Source of the DNA: Ereboglobus luteus
Lineage (GTDB): Bacteria > Verrucomicrobiota > Verrucomicrobiia > Opitutales > Opitutaceae
Assembly (NCBI RefSeq): GCF_003096195.1
Contig: NZ_CP023004.1
Coordinates: forward strand, 786,501-850,500
DNA length: 64,000 bases
Reading direction: 5' to 3'
The position numbers and the translations under genes were made by a program. Of this stretch, positions 47,944-58,823 are shown piece after piece; the first letter of the stretch is position 1, and every line of letters begins with the position of its first letter. The notes beneath the pieces are model-generated. The model was not told the origin of the DNA and searched no databases. It was given only the letters and a program-made list of their open reading frames with translations.

Positions 47944-48903
47944 TCAACCGTCCGCCGTGCGCAGCTCCCGCAATTCCCCGGCGCGCACGCCCAGCCGGTC
48001 TCCCATCTTTGCGAATGTCTCCACACACGCCTCGCTTTGCGCGATCAGGTCGTCGTCAAACTTGATCCGACCTTTTTCGAAAAGCGTGATCACGCACGAG
48101 CCGCCGAATTTGAACAGCCCCTTTTCCTCGCCCTTCTTCACGGAAAAATCCTCCGGGTAAGTTTGAATAATCGAGCCGACATTCGTCGCGCCCACCTCGA
48201 TGCTCGCCATCGTGCCAAACGCATCCGTCTCGACCAGCGTGATCATGCGCTTGTTTTGCACGAGGTATTCAATGCGCCGGCGCAGCGCGATCGGATGCAC
48301 CGAATACAGCGCGCCCTTGATCAGCCGCGCCTTGCCCGCCTTGCCCGCCGCCGCGAAATGAAACCGGTGGTAATCCACGGGGCACAATCGCGAAATCACC
48401 ATCGCGCCCCCGGCAAATTTCCGCGTCAGCTCGCGCCGCGCCTCCGGCAAATGCCCCTCGCCCAGCAAATCCTCCAGCGCAAACTTGCTGCCCTTCACAT
48501 AAAACCCGCCGGCCTTGTCCACATCGGGAAACACCAGGTGCCGCCCGTCCGCCGGAAACACCGCCGTGTCGTCGCCCGGCGCGATCGGCCGCGCCTCGCG
48601 TTTCAGCGCGCGCATGAAAAACTCGTTGAACGTCCTGAAATCAAAAACCGACCTCGCAAACTCCCCCTGCTGCTCCTCCAGCCCGTAGTCGATCACAAAG
48701 GGCAGCACATACCGCGCGCTGCTGCGCCAGTTCATTTTCCAGCCGTAGTGCCACGAAAAAAACTTCCGCTTCACAAACGCCCACAGAAAAAAACGCCCCA
48801 CGGGATTCTCATACGTGAAACGCAGCCAGCCCTCCTTGTAGATTTTTTCGGTCTCAAGCTGTTTTGTGTGTCGGTTGTAAAACTGGATCGGTTCGCGTGC
48901 CAT
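47944..48903 (-). CDS. psd: Phosphatidylserine decarboxylase (proenzyme)
   Basis: The 319-residue membrane enzyme makes phosphatidylethanolamine from phosphatidylserine. The pyruvoyl-forming cleavage site reads KFGGSCVITLFEKGRI, where the Ser of GGS becomes the pyruvoyl group; the GGS form is the type found in chlamydial and related enzymes rather than the LGST of E. coli. Also visible are FFMRALKREARPIAPGDD, CPVDYHRFHFAAAGKAG, SVHPIAL and ITLVETDAFGTMASIEVGAT. I start at ATG 48903 (MAREPIQFYNRHT); earlier ATGs are open but add no family residues. It is divergent from typA and no pssA is in the window. Confidence 0.92.
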   Translation of the reverse strand: MAREPIQFYNRHTKQLETEKIYKEGWLRFTYENPVGRFFLWAFVKRKFFSWHYGWKMNWRSSARYVLPFVIDYGLEEQQGEFARSVFDFRTFNEFFMRALKREARPIAPGDDTAVFPADGRHLVFPDVDKAGGFYVKGSKFALEDLLGEGHLPEARRELTRKFAGGAMVISRLCPVDYHRFHFAAAGKAGKARLIKGALYSVHPIALRRRIEYLVQNKRMITLVETDAFGTMASIEVGATNVGSIIQTYPEDFSVKKGEEKGLFKFGGSCVITLFEKGRIKFDDDLIAQSEACVETFAKMGDRLGVRAGELRELRTADG

Positions 48904-49073
48904 GAATGCGTCGAACATCCAAAAAACTCGGGCAAAACGGAAGCCTAAGTTTCTTGCGCATTGCGCCACACCCAATGCGAATCATCCTTTTCCCCCCGGG
49001 GCTTCATCCTTGCATCCGCCCTCCGCGCGTCGCATGGTTGTCCTCTTTTTCAGCAAAAACAGGCTCATCGATA

Positions 49074-50897
49074 ATGAATCAAAACATCCGAAACATCGCG
49101 ATCATCGCGCACGTCGACCACGGCAAGACCACGCTCGTTGACAAGCTCCTTCAAACCGGCGGCACCTTCCGCGCCAACCAGCAGGTCGCCGAACGCGCCA
49201 TGGACTCGATGGACCTCGAACGCGAAAAAGGCATCACTATCAAGGCCAAGAACACCGCCGTCAAATGGCAGGGCAAGACCATCAACATCGTCGACACTCC
49301 CGGCCACGCCGATTTCGGCGGCGAAGTCGAGCGCGCCCTGCGCATGGTTGACGGCGTGCTCCTCCTCGTCGACGCCTACGAGGGCACGCAGGCGCAGACG
49401 CGCTTCGTCCTCCGCAAGGCCCTCCAGCACGGCCTCAAGGTCGTCATCGTCATCAACAAAATTGACCGCGAAAACGCCGACCCGAAAAAAATCTACGACC
49501 AGGTGCTCGAACTCCTCCTCGAGCTCGACGCCAACGAGGAGCAATTCAACGCGCCCGTCGTTTACGGCTCCGCCCGCGACGGCTACATGAAGCGCAAGCT
49601 CACCGACGAGAGCAAGGACATGACTCCCCTCTTCGACGTCATCCTCGACCACATCCCGCCGCCTTTCGCCCGCCCCAACCAGCCCTTCCAAATGCTCGTC
49701 TCCAACATCGACTGGAGCGACTACGTGGGCCGCATCGCCGTCGGCAAAATCCTCGCCGGCAAAATCGCCGTCGGCGACAATGTCTGGGTCATTCGCAGCC
49801 AAAGCAAGCAGCGCACCCGCGCCAAAATCACCAAGCTCTTCGAATACGCCGGCCTCGGCACCGAGGACGCCACCGCGGCCGCCGCGGGCGACATCGTCGG
49901 CCTCTCAGGTTTCGAGGATGTTGATATCGGCGACACGCTCGCCGCGCTCGAGGACGCGCACGCCCTGCCCTTCACCGACATCGACCCGCCCACGCTCGAA
50001 ATGCAGCTCGCCGTCAACGACGGCCCGCTTGTCGGACGCGACGGCAAACTCGTCACCTCGCGCCAAATCCGCGACCGCCTCTACAAGGAGGCCAAGACAA
50101 ACATCTCCATCCAAGTCAGCGATGCCGACGCCGCGGGCGTCTTCAACATCAAGGCCCGTGGCGCCATGCAAATCGCCGTGCTCGTCGAGACAATGCGCCG
50201 CGAAGGTTACGAAGTCCTTGTCTCCCGCCCCACCGTGATCGAGCGCCATGAAAACGGCCAGCGGCTCGAACCCTACGAAAACGTCTGGATCGAAATTCCC
50301 GAGGAATGCGTCGGCGCGATCATGCAAAACCTCGCCAACCGCAAGGGCCAGATCACGAACATGGAGAAGCATCCGCACTATACGCTGATCGAGGCCACCA
50401 TCACCACACGCGGACTCATCGGCCTGGAAATCGATCTCGTCAACGCCACCAGCGGACGCGGCGTGATGAGCCACCTCTTCAAGGAATACGGCCCCTGGGC
50501 CGGCGATCTCACCACGCGCCTCACCGGCACGCTCGTCGCCACCGAGGCCGGCGCCACAACCGCCTACGCGCTCGACTCGATCCAGGAGCGCGGACGCCTC
50601 TTCGTCGGTCCCGGCGAGGAAGTTTACGAAGGCATGATCGTCGGCGAAAACCCGCGTCAGGAGGACATCCCCGTCAACGCGACCAAGGCCAAGCAGCTCA
50701 CCAATTTCCGCTCCCAAGGCGAAGGCAAGGGCATCCAGCTCACGCCGCCGGTGAGACTCTCGCTGGAGCGCGCAATCGAATACATCGCGCCCGACGAATA
50801 CGTGGAAGTGACGCCGAAAAACTTGCGCCTCCGCAAACGGATTCTGAGCGCCCTCGAGCGCCGCAAACAAGAACGCGCCGCCCGCAGCGCAAGCTGA
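49074..50897 (+). CDS. typA: Ribosome-binding GTPase TypA/BipA
   Basis: The 607-residue translational GTPase binds the 70S ribosome and helps subunit assembly and stress growth. G motifs are all present: [15 protein letters not shown] (residues 12-26), the switch I region [28 protein letters not shown], and [10 protein letters not shown]. Then come the beta-barrel, EF-G-like domains III/V and the TypA-specific end ([20 protein letters not shown]). I start at ATG 49074 ([17 protein letters not shown]). It converges on uvrA with a 26-base gap in which no hairpin terminator was seen. Confidence 0.95.
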   Translation: MNQNIRNIAIIAHVDHGKTTLVDKLLQTGGTFRANQQVAERAMDSMDLEREKGITIKAKNTAVKWQGKTINIVDTPGHADFGGEVERALRMVDGVLLLVDAYEGTQAQTRFVLRKALQHGLKVVIVINKIDRENADPKKIYDQVLELLLELDANEEQFNAPVVYGSARDGYMKRKLTDESKDMTPLFDVILDHIPPPFARPNQPFQMLVSNIDWSDYVGRIAVGKILAGKIAVGDNVWVIRSQSKQRTRAKITKLFEYAGLGTEDATAAAAGDIVGLSGFEDVDIGDTLAALEDAHALPFTDIDPPTLEMQLAVNDGPLVGRDGKLVTSRQIRDRLYKEAKTNISIQVSDADAAGVFNIKARGAMQIAVLVETMRREGYEVLVSRPTVIERHENGQRLEPYENVWIEIPEECVGAIMQNLANRKGQITNMEKHPHYTLIEATITTRGLIGLEIDLVNATSGRGVMSHLFKEYGPWAGDLTTRLTGTLVATEAGATTAYALDSIQERGRLFVGPGEEVYEGMIVGENPRQEDIPVNATKAKQLTNFRSQGEGKGIQLTPPVRLSLERAIEYIAPDEYVEVTPKNLRLRKRILSALERRKQERAARSAS

Positions 50898-50923
50898 ACG
50901 CGCGGGGCGTGCCTGGCGCGTGC

Positions 50924-53899
50924 CTACGATTTGATCGTGCCCGCGTTGCGCCACCGTTTCAGCGCGGCGCCGGTTAATGAGCGCGCGGTGTTTTCCGGTT
51001 TTTCGATTTCACTGCGCGCGCCCGCGAAGACGATCTCGCCGCCCGCGGAGCCTCCTCCGGGGCCGAGGTCGATAATCCAGTCGGCGAGATTGATCACGTC
51101 GAGGTTGTGCTCGATCACGATGATTGTGTTGCCCGCGTCGCGCAGCTTGAAGAGCAGGTCCATCAGGTTCTGGATGTCCGCCCAGTGCAGGCCCGTCGTC
51201 GGCTCGTCGAGAATATACAGCGTGTCGCCCTGCTGGCGGCGGCTCAGTTCGAGCGACAATTTTATGCGCTGCGCCTCGCCGCCGGAGAGCGTCGTGGCCG
51301 ATTGCCCGAGCGTCAGGTAACCGAGCCCCACGGCATTGAGCGTCTCCAGCTTGTCCATGATGCGCGGGATGTTTTTGAACAGCGCCATCGCCTCGCGCAC
51401 CGTCATGTCGAGCACATCGGCGATTGATTTTCCGTGAAACAAAATCTCCAGCGTCTCGCGGTTGAAGCGCCGCCCGCCGCAGCTCGGGCACGGCGCGTAG
51501 GCGTCGGCCATGAACTGCATGTCGAGCTTGATCACGCCGTCGCCCTGGCAGCGCTCGCAGCGTCCGCCGCGCACGTTGAACGAAAAACGGCTCGCCTTGT
51601 AGCCGCGCACCTTGGCGAGCGGCGCTTGCGCAAACAGGTCGCGCAGCGAATCCAGCAGCTTCGTGTAGGTGGCGGGGTTCGAGCGCGGGCTGCGCCCGAT
51701 CGGCTCCTGGTCCACTTGCACGAGTTTTTCAAATGTATCCAAATTTTCGATACCCTTGTGCCTGCCGGGGAAAATTTTTGTCGCGCCGTTCAGCTTGCGC
51801 GCGGCCGCCGCGGCGAGGATGTCGTTCACCAGCGTGCTTTTGCCCGAGCCCGAAACGCCCGTCACGCACGTGAGCAGGCCGGCGGGGAACTTTGCGTCGA
51901 TGTTGCGCAGATTGTGCTCGCTTGCGCCGCGCACGGTCAGCCACGCGCCGGGGCCGGACGCGGACGTTTTTGTCTTAGCGTCCTTCTCGACAAAACGCCT
52001 TCGCGACAAATACGCGCCGGTGAGCGACACGCGCTCCGGCAGCGCGACGCACTGCGCCGGCGTTCCCTGAAACAAAATCCGCCCGCCCTCGACGCCCGCC
52101 TCGGGGCCGAGCTCGATGATTTCGTCGGCGATGCGCATCGTCTCCTCGTCGTGCTCGACCACGAGCACGGTATTGCCGCGGTCGCGCAGCTCGCGCAGTT
52201 GCGAGAGCAGCCGTTCGTTGTCCGCCGGATGCAGGCCGATGCTCGGCTCGTCGAGCACATAGATGACGCCCATCAGTCCCATGCCGAGTTGCGTGGCGAG
52301 CCGCACGCGCTGCGCCTCGCCGCCGGAGAGCGTGTCGTAATCGCGGTCGAGCGTCAGGTAGCCGAGTCCGGTGTGCGCGAGAAAATGCAGCCGTTGCTCG
52401 ATGCCCGTCACGATTTCGCGCAACGCTTCGTTGCCCGCCAGCGTGTCGCAAAGTTCGCGAGCAACAGCATGCGCGGCGTTGACGTCGAGTGTGAGAAATT
52501 CCGGGAAAGTCAGCCAAGGTAGCACAGACATTCCTGTCTGTGCCGTTTGGGATTTGTCCCTCGCATTCTCATCAGAGGGCACAGACAAGAATGTCTGTGC
52601 TACCTTGATCCGCACCGCGCTGCTCCTCGCGTTCAGGCGTCCGCCGTGGCAGGCGGGGCACTCGCCGCTCACCATGAATGTCGTCAGGCGCGCGCGGAAG
52701 CCGTCGCTGTCGGTGCCGCGCCAGCTTTCGTCCAAGTCGGCGATCACGCCCGGGAATGGCATCGCGCGCGGCTCGCGCATGCGTTTCAACTTGAACGCAA
52801 ACAAACGCTCGCCCGCGCCGTTCAGAATCACATCGCGCGTTTCCTCCGGCAGGTCCTTCCACGGCGCGTCGGCGTCGAACGGCAGTTGTTCGGCGAGTTG
52901 TTTCAGCAGCGCGTTGTGCTTGATGATTAAATTTTTTCCGCCGATGCGCCACGGTTTGATCGCGCCGCCGCGCACGGATTTTTCCGGGTCCGGCACGATC
53001 AGTTCCGGCACGAAACGCATCTTGCGCCCCAATCCGCCGCACTCTGGGCACGCGCCCTCGGTGTGGTTGAATGAAAAGTGCCGCGGCGTGAGTTTCTCAA
53101 AAACATCGCCGCAAATCTCGCATGCGAGCGACTGGCTCAGGTTGATTTCGCGCCACGGCGCGTCGGCGGTTTTTTGCGCGAGCACGATGGCGCGGTCGCC
53201 GCCCTCTCGAAACGCCAGCTCCAGCGAGTCCGCCAGGCGGCTGCGCTGGTCCTCGTTTGCGACCAAGCGGTCGATCACCAAATCGACGACAAGCTCTTTC
53301 GCGCCCGTCGGCACGATGCGCGCGTCGTCGAGGTTTTTTATTTCGCCGTCGAGGCGCACGCGCTGAAACCCGCGCTGGCGCAGGCGCGGCAATTCCTCGC
53401 GCAGCACGCTCGGCTTCGCGCGCATGAGCGGCGAGAGCAGTATGATCCGCTCGCCCGGCGCGAGCGCGAGCACGCGCGCCACGTTGTCGTCGAGCGAGCG
53501 TTGCGTGACGCGCCCGCCGTCCTTCGGGCATATTTGCTCGCCGTGCAACGCCCACAACAGCCGCGCGTAGTCGGCGATCTCCGTGACGGTGGCGATGGTG
53601 CTGCGCGGCGAGCCGCCGCCCGTGCGCTGCTCGATGGCGAGCACCGGCGAGAGGCCGTGGATAAAATCGACGTCGGGCCGCTTCAATTGCTCGAGCACCT
53701 GGCGCGCCTGCGTCGAGAGCGACTCCATGTATTTGCGGTAGCCCTCGGCGTAGATCGTGTCGAATGCGAGCGACGATTTTCCCGAGCCACTCACGCCCGT
53801 GATCACGACGAGTTTGCCGCGCGGAATGCGCACCTCGATATTCTTGAGGTTGTGCTCGCGGGCGCCTTTTACGTGGATGTGTGTCGCTACGGCTTGCAT
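50924..53899 (-). CDS. uvrA: Excinuclease ABC subunit A, with in-frame palindromic insertion
   Basis: The 991-residue protein finds DNA damage and loads UvrB in nucleotide excision repair. It has both ATPase modules: Walker [21 protein letters not shown] near residue 35 and [17 protein letters not shown] in the second half, and two ABC signatures ([28 protein letters not shown]). The zinc Cys pairs are present (CEICG...[21 protein letters not shown]...CPSCGG). At about residues 432-462 the product carries [20 protein letters not shown] and the following [12 protein letters not shown], encoded by a nested inverted repeat at 52516-52606, not usual UvrA sequence. It lies between the CxxC of the insertion domain and ABC signature I, and keeps the frame. 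Start at ATG 53899 ([12 protein letters not shown]); glgA is divergent. Confidence 0.95.
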   Translation of the reverse strand: MQAVATHIHVKGAREHNLKNIEVRIPRGKLVVITGVSGSGKSSLAFDTIYAEGYRKYMESLSTQARQVLEQLKRPDVDFIHGLSPVLAIEQRTGGGSPRSTIATVTEIADYARLLWALHGEQICPKDGGRVTQRSLDDNVARVLALAPGERIILLSPLMRAKPSVLREELPRLRQRGFQRVRLDGEIKNLDDARIVPTGAKELVVDLVIDRLVANEDQRSRLADSLELAFREGGDRAIVLAQKTADAPWREINLSQSLACEICGDVFEKLTPRHFSFNHTEGACPECGGLGRKMRFVPELIVPDPEKSVRGGAIKPWRIGGKNLIIKHNALLKQLAEQLPFDADAPWKDLPEETRDVILNGAGERLFAFKLKRMREPRAMPFPGVIADLDESWRGTDSDGFRARLTTFMVSGECPACHGGRLNARSSAVRIKVAQTFLSVPSDENARDKSQTAQTGMSVLPWLTFPEFLTLDVNAAHAVARELCDTLAGNEALREIVTGIEQRLHFLAHTGLGYLTLDRDYDTLSGGEAQRVRLATQLGMGLMGVIYVLDEPSIGLHPADNERLLSQLRELRDRGNTVLVVEHDEETMRIADEIIELGPEAGVEGGRILFQGTPAQCVALPERVSLTGAYLSRRRFVEKDAKTKTSASGPGAWLTVRGASEHNLRNIDAKFPAGLLTCVTGVSGSGKSTLVNDILAAAAARKLNGATKIFPGRHKGIENLDTFEKLVQVDQEPIGRSPRSNPATYTKLLDSLRDLFAQAPLAKVRGYKASRFSFNVRGGRCERCQGDGVIKLDMQFMADAYAPCPSCGGRRFNRETLEILFHGKSIADVLDMTVREAMALFKNIPRIMDKLETLNAVGLGYLTLGQSATTLSGGEAQRIKLSLELSRRQQGDTLYILDEPTTGLHWADIQNLMDLLFKLRDAGNTIIVIEHNLDVINLADWIIDLGPGGGSAGGEIVFAGARSEIEKPENTARSLTGAALKRWRNAGTIKS
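52516..52606. repeat. Nested palindromic element inside the uvrA coding sequence
   Basis: The arm AAGGTAGCACAGACATTCCT followed by GTCTGTGCC (52516-52544, 29 bases) is repeated in inverse at 52578-52606 with a single mismatch and a 33-base spacer. Each arm holds an inner hairpin, GCACAGACA paired with TGTCTGTGC. The 91-base unit is translated as part of UvrA and gives the family-foreign peptide in that protein. Confidence 0.88.
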
Positions 53900-54111
53900 G
53901 AACTGGCCCGCAATCTCGCCGGAAGTCGCCGCAACGTCAAAGTAGAAGAACGCGCAAGCGAACATCCCGGTGCGACCAAAGATGCCGGCGCCGCCAACGG
54001 AGCCAACGGGCTCCCGCGATTTGCAAAACACTCTTCAAAATATCAATTCGTTCGCCGCGAAACTCTTTTGATGTTGGAAACACCCCGGGACCTCGCCTAG
54101 CTTTTGCGGCC

Positions 54112-55556
54112 ATGAAAATCGTTCAAGTTGCGAGCGAACTCTTTCCATACGTCAAAACGGGCGGCCTCGCCGATGCCGCGGGCTCGCTGTCCGCCACGCT
54201 CGCAAAGCACGGCCACCAAGTGTGCGTGTTTCTTCCCGGCTACCGCGCGGTGCTCGATCACCCCGACGCCTCCGGCGCGGAACGGCTCCTGCGCCTCAAA
54301 ATCGAAATGGGCGACGTTTTCATGAGCGGCGAGGTGCGCGTTTTCTCGCCACGGCCAAATCAAAAAATCTACCTCATTTGCCGCGACGAACTCTTCGACC
54401 GCAGGGGCGTTTACGGCAACGGCGAGCGCGATTACGAGGACAATTACCACCGCTACATTTTTTCTGCAAGGGCGTCGTCGAAACACTCCGCCAACTCAAC
54501 CTCCAAGCCGACATCGTCCACGCGCACGACTGGCAGGCCGCGATGCTCCCGCTCCTCCTCCGCTACACCGAGCGCCGCACCGCCACCGCCCTCGCGCTCA
54601 AAACCGTCTTCACCATTCACAACATCGCATTCCAGGGTCTCTACCCGATGCGCTCGTTCTACCGCACCAACCTCCCCGACGAACTCAAGGGCGTGGACGG
54701 CCTCGAATACTACGGCCAGATGAATTTCCTCAAGGGCGGCATCCTCTTCGCCGACCAGGTAACCACGGTCAGTCCGCGTTACGCGCAAGAAATCCAAACG
54801 CCCGAGTTCGGCTGCGGGCTCGACGGCGTCATCGCCACGCGCGCCGAGGATCTTGTCGGCCTCATCAACGGCATCGACACCACCGTCTGGAACCCCGCCA
54901 CCGACGCGCACATCCCCGCCAATTACACCGCGGCCGATCTCTCCGGAAAAGCAGCCTGCCGCGCCGAGCTCCTGAAAAAAATGGAGCTCGATCCCGCGCC
55001 CGCCGATGTTCCCGTTTACGGAATGGTCTGCCGCCTGACCGAGCAGAAGGGCGTGCAGCTCCTCCTCGCCAACCGCGATTTTTTCCTCAACCACGACTGC
55101 CGCCTCGTCATCCTCGGCTCCGGCGACAAACGCCTTGAGCAAGCCGTGCGCGACCTCGCCGCCGCCGCGCCGGGCAAGATCGGCCTCGCCATGCGCCTCG
55201 ACGAAAGCATGAGCCATCTCATCGAGGCCGGCAGCGACTTCTTTCTGATGCCCTCGCTCTTCGAGCCCTGCGGCCTCAACCAAATGTATTCGCTCGCCTA
55301 CGGCACGCCGCCGCTCGTCACGCAAGTCGGCGGACTCCACGACACGGTGACTGACGCCGACGCGTCGCCCGACGCGGGCACCGGCATCACCTTCGCGCCC
55401 GACGCCGACGCGCTGCGCGAAGGCCTGCAACGCTCGCTCAAACTCTTCGCCGACAAACCCCGCTACGCGGCCGTGCAGGCTCGCGGCATGGCGACCGACA
55501 ACAGTTGGGACAACGCCGCCCGCGCCTACGAACGCCTCTACACGGAATTGTTATAG
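54112..55556 (+). pseudogene. glgA: Glycogen synthase, single-base frameshift in a T6 run
   Basis: GlgA adds glucose from ADP-glucose (or UDP-glucose) to glycogen. The first frame starts MKIVQVASELFPYVKTGGLA with the KTGGLAD loop that contacts the sugar nucleotide, and reads well to EDNYHRYIF. At the T run 54458-54463 it breaks; the -1 frame continues FCKGVVETLRQLNLQADIVH, then HDWQAAML, the GT5 core and the end RLYTELL. The C-terminal domain has VCRLTEQKGVQLLLA, MPSLFEPCGLNQMYSLAYGT and the ExxGL-type catalytic Glu region. Seven Ts would make a normal 482-residue enzyme; six are present. Real loss, sequencing error, or slippage on a U-rich message are all possible. glgB at 15.4 kb is broken the same way. 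Confidence 0.85.
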
Positions 55557-55669
55557 AAGCGCGCCTTGCGAGCCTTGGTTTTCGTTCGCTTTATGAACAA
55601 GCACATCAATAATTTTTAGCACACACGGACGCGCGCAAGGCGCGCCCTCACGGCGCTAACGCCACAAGC

Positions 55670-56845
55670 ATGACCACGCACACACTCACCACCCGCATCG
55701 AACGCCCCGCCGAGGAAGTCACCGCATGGCTTGCGCGTCCGGGCGCGGAAACACGCCTCACGCCCCACTGGGCCGCCGCGAACACACCCCTGAAAATTTT
55801 TTCAACCGCAATCAAATCGCTCGACACCTCCTCCTGCACCGTAACCGAGGAGCTGCGCCCGCCCGAATCGCTCGAACTCGCCCCCGCCACGATCGAACAC
55901 TACCTCGCCTGCCGCCATGCCACGCTGCGCAACGACATTGAGCAAACCGCCGCCTACGGAGCCGTCCGCCGGCTGCGCATTGCCGTCGCCGGCGCCTCGG
56001 GCGTGATCGGCCGCGCGCTCACACCTTTTCTCCAGGCACAAAACCACGAGGTCATCCCCCTCGCGCGCGACCCCAAGACGGGCGGATTCAATCCCGACCA
56101 GCTGGCGCAAGCGCTCCCCGGCATCGACGCCGTCATCAACCTCGCCGGCGCGAGCCTCGCCGCCGCAAAATGGGACCAGACTCAACGCGACCTCATCTGG
56201 GAAAGTCGCGCCGGCGCGACCCGCGCCCTCGTCGCCGCGCTCGCCACGCTCAAGCAGCGTCCCTTCGCCCTCCTCAGCGCATCCGCCACCGGCTACTACG
56301 GATCCCAGGGCGACAAGCTTCTCGACGAAACTGCCCCGAGAGGCGACGGATTTCTCGCGGACGTCTGCCACGGGTGGGAATACGAGGCGAACGCCGCCGG
56401 CGAGTTCGGTTTGCGCGTCGCCTGCCTGCGCTTCGGCACGGTGCTCACGCCCGATGGCGACGCATTTGCAACCCGGCTCCCCTACTTCGAAAAAAAGCTC
56501 GGCGCCATGCTCGGCCACGGACGCCAGTGGATCAGCTGGATCAGCATCGACGACGCCATCGCCGCCATCTACCATTCCATCCTTACGCACGCCTGCGCCG
56601 GCCCTGTCAACATCACCGCGCCCAACCCCGTGCCCAACGCCGAATTGGTTGACACGCTTGCCGCCGCGCTCGGCAAAAAACGCCGCTCGCGCACACCCCG
56701 CTGGCTGCTGCGACTGCGCTACGGAATCGATTTCGCCAACGAAACCATGCTCGCCAGCACCCGCGCCATCCCCGCCAAGCTGCGCGACAGCGGTTATAAT
56801 TTCCGCCATCCCGACCTCGAAACGGCGCTGGAGCAGTTGTTGTAA
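55670..56845 (+). CDS. TIGR01777-family NAD(P)-dependent epimerase-like protein with N-terminal extra domain
   Basis: The 391-residue protein has about 105 residues at the start that look like a helix-grip (SRPBCC-like) fold (TRIERPAEEVTAWLARPGAE), then an extended-SDR domain of the YfcH/TIGR01777 type. The Rossmann glycine motif is IAVAGASGVIGRALTPFLQ, with DAVINLAGASLAAAKWDQTQ, LLSASATGYYGSQGDKLLDE (active Tyr) and WISWISIDDAIAAIYHSIL. The family includes plant and bacterial proteins of unclear substrate. It follows glgA by 113 bases and precedes a palindromic patch before metG. Confidence 0.85.
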   Translation: MTTHTLTTRIERPAEEVTAWLARPGAETRLTPHWAAANTPLKIFSTAIKSLDTSSCTVTEELRPPESLELAPATIEHYLACRHATLRNDIEQTAAYGAVRRLRIAVAGASGVIGRALTPFLQAQNHEVIPLARDPKTGGFNPDQLAQALPGIDAVINLAGASLAAAKWDQTQRDLIWESRAGATRALVAALATLKQRPFALLSASATGYYGSQGDKLLDETAPRGDGFLADVCHGWEYEANAAGEFGLRVACLRFGTVLTPDGDAFATRLPYFEKKLGAMLGHGRQWISWISIDDAIAAIYHSILTHACAGPVNITAPNPVPNAELVDTLAAALGKKRRSRTPRWLLRLRYGIDFANETMLASTRAIPAKLRDSGYNFRHPDLETALEQLL

Positions 56846-56864
56846 CGGCTCCCCCTGCGCGGGG

Positions 56865-56950
56865 AAATCCCAACCGACAAAATTCCAAACCCCAAAACAA
56901 TCCTTCGCGAAACGATTGTCTTCCTTTTGGGATTTCGGAATTTGGAATTT
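56865..56950. repeat. Imperfect palindrome upstream of metG
   Basis: AAATCCCAA (56865-56873) and AAATTCCAAA (56880-56889) face TTGGGATTT (56927-56935) and TTTGGAATTT (56941-56950). An inner ACAATC/GATTGT pair lies near the middle. The two outer arms are near copies of each other, so they can pair in a nested way. The 86-base patch is AT-rich and has no T-run. It may be a REP-like unit or a leader structure. Confidence 0.55.
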
Positions 56951-57018
56951 AGCCATGCTTCCCCGCATTTTCCTCTTCGACAACCACACACCAACCCCTT
57001 TTCCTGCCCTCACAAACA

Positions 57019-58554
57019 ATGAGCAACTTCTACATCACCACCGCCATCGACTACGTGAACGGCTCCCCGCACCTCGGCCACGCTTATGAAAAAGTGCTGA
57101 CCGACGTCATCGCCCGCTTCCGCCGCCAGATGGGCGACAATGTGTTTTTCCTCACCGGCGTCGACGAGCACGGCCAGAAAGTCCAGCAATCCGCCCGCGC
57201 CAAGGGCATCGCCCCGCAACAATTCTGCGACGAAGTTTCGCAGGAATTCCGCGACCTCTGCGCCAAGCTCGAAATCTCCAACGACGACTTCATCCGCACC
57301 ACCGAGCCCCGCCACAAAAAAGTCGTCTGCGAAATCCTCCAGAAACTCTACGACAAGGGCGAAATCTACAAAGCCGAATACAAGGGCTTCTACTCCACGC
57401 GCCAGGAGCAATTTCTTCAGGACAAGGACCGCAACCCCGACGGCACCTGGCCGGAAATCTTCGGCGAAGTCACCGAAATCACCGAAAGCAATTACTTCTT
57501 CAAACTCCGCCAGTATCAGGACTGGCTCGTCGACCACCTCAAGACGCACGAGGATTTTGTCTTCCCCCGCTACCGCCAGAAACAAGTCATCGAATTCCTC
57601 AAGGAACCGCTCAACGACCTCTGCATCTCGCGCCCCAAGGAACGCCTCGAGTGGGGCATCCCCCTGCCCTTCGACGAAAACTTCGTCACCTACGTCTGGT
57701 TCGACGCGCTCACCAACTACTACACCGCCGTCACCGAAAAACCCGGTTTCTGGCCCGCCAACTTCCACGTCATCGGCAAGGACATCCTCGTGCCGCCGCA
57801 CGCCGTCTACTGGCCCATCATGCTCAAGGCCGCCGGCATCGAGCCCCCGCGCTCGCTGCTCGTGCACGGCTGGTGGTCGATCAACGGCAGCAAAATGTCC
57901 AAGAGCACCGGCAACTTCGTCGACCCCGTCGCCTTCGCCGACCAATACGGCACCGACGCGCTGCGCTACTTCGTGATCCGCGAAATGAGCGTCGGCCAGG
58001 ACAGCGATTTTTCGCAAACGCAATTCCTCGCCCGCTACAACGCCGACCTTGCCAACAACCTCGGCAACCTCGTCAACCGCACGCTAAACATGACCAACCG
58101 CTTCGCCGGCGGCGTCATCCCCGAGGCCGACGCGGGCGCGAGCGGCGAACTCGAAACCGAGCTGAAAACCCTCTGGGAAAAAACGCGCGACGAAGTCATC
58201 ACGCTCAACGAAGGCTTCCAATTCCACATCGCGCTCGAGCGCACCTTCTCCTTCGTCACCGCGACCAACGCCTACATTGAAAAACGCGCCCCGTGGAAAC
58301 TCGGCAAATCGGCCGAGCCCGCCGACCAGGCCGCGTTAAAAACCTCGCTCGCCACAATGGCCGAGTCCCTGCGCCTCGCCAATGCGCTCCTCTACGCGGT
58401 GATCCCCGGCGCCACAGCGAAAATCCGCGATGTGATCGGCGCCAAAACCGAGTCCAACTGGCGCGACGAACTCGTCTGGGGCGCCCGCCTGACCGGCAAC
58501 AAAGTCGCCGAGTCGGCGATCCTGTTCCCGAGGCCGCAAACAAAAACCTCGTAA
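57019..58554 (+). CDS. metG: Methionyl-tRNA synthetase
   Basis: The 511-residue class I synthetase charges tRNA-Met, including the initiator at 20 kb. The HIGH-type motif is GSPHLGHAYEKVLTDVIARF near residue 17, the KMSKS loop is NGSKMSKSTGN near residue 294, and the anticodon helix bundle follows (ADLANNLGNLVNRTLNMTNR). The Zn knuckle of the four-cysteine type is absent; the form is the short, zinc-less bacterial one, and the C-terminal tRNA-binding/dimer domain found in many MetRS is missing. It ends AILFPRPQTKTS. Start at ATG 57019. Confidence 0.95.
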   Translation: MSNFYITTAIDYVNGSPHLGHAYEKVLTDVIARFRRQMGDNVFFLTGVDEHGQKVQQSARAKGIAPQQFCDEVSQEFRDLCAKLEISNDDFIRTTEPRHKKVVCEILQKLYDKGEIYKAEYKGFYSTRQEQFLQDKDRNPDGTWPEIFGEVTEITESNYFFKLRQYQDWLVDHLKTHEDFVFPRYRQKQVIEFLKEPLNDLCISRPKERLEWGIPLPFDENFVTYVWFDALTNYYTAVTEKPGFWPANFHVIGKDILVPPHAVYWPIMLKAAGIEPPRSLLVHGWWSINGSKMSKSTGNFVDPVAFADQYGTDALRYFVIREMSVGQDSDFSQTQFLARYNADLANNLGNLVNRTLNMTNRFAGGVIPEADAGASGELETELKTLWEKTRDEVITLNEGFQFHIALERTFSFVTATNAYIEKRAPWKLGKSAEPADQAALKTSLATMAESLRLANALLYAVIPGATAKIRDVIGAKTESNWRDELVWGARLTGNKVAESAILFPRPQTKTS

Positions 58555-58823
58555 GAAGGAGTGCCGATTCGCGTCGGCGGTTCGTTTCCGAGCGCGGCGA
58601 TTCATCACCGCCACGCCCTCGCATTTGCACATCCCGACATGTTCGCCGGCGCGCACACGCACCGTGCAACGCGGCACCGTCGGAAATTTTTTGCATCCCC
58701 GCAACTTCTTGTAACCATTCCGTTCTAACACGCGTCAACTGCCGCCCGCCGATCATTTTCCGCTCGCTCTTATCCGTTCCGTCTTTCCGACTTCAGCTCC
58801 TCAGTCCTTCAGCCCTTTTCCAC

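Noticed and set aside
54458-54463. Programmed frameshift at the T run in glgA
   Set aside because: The phase does not make a good slippery heptamer (the codons are TTT TCT), no short product is known for GlgA, and two other genes here have the same lesion type.
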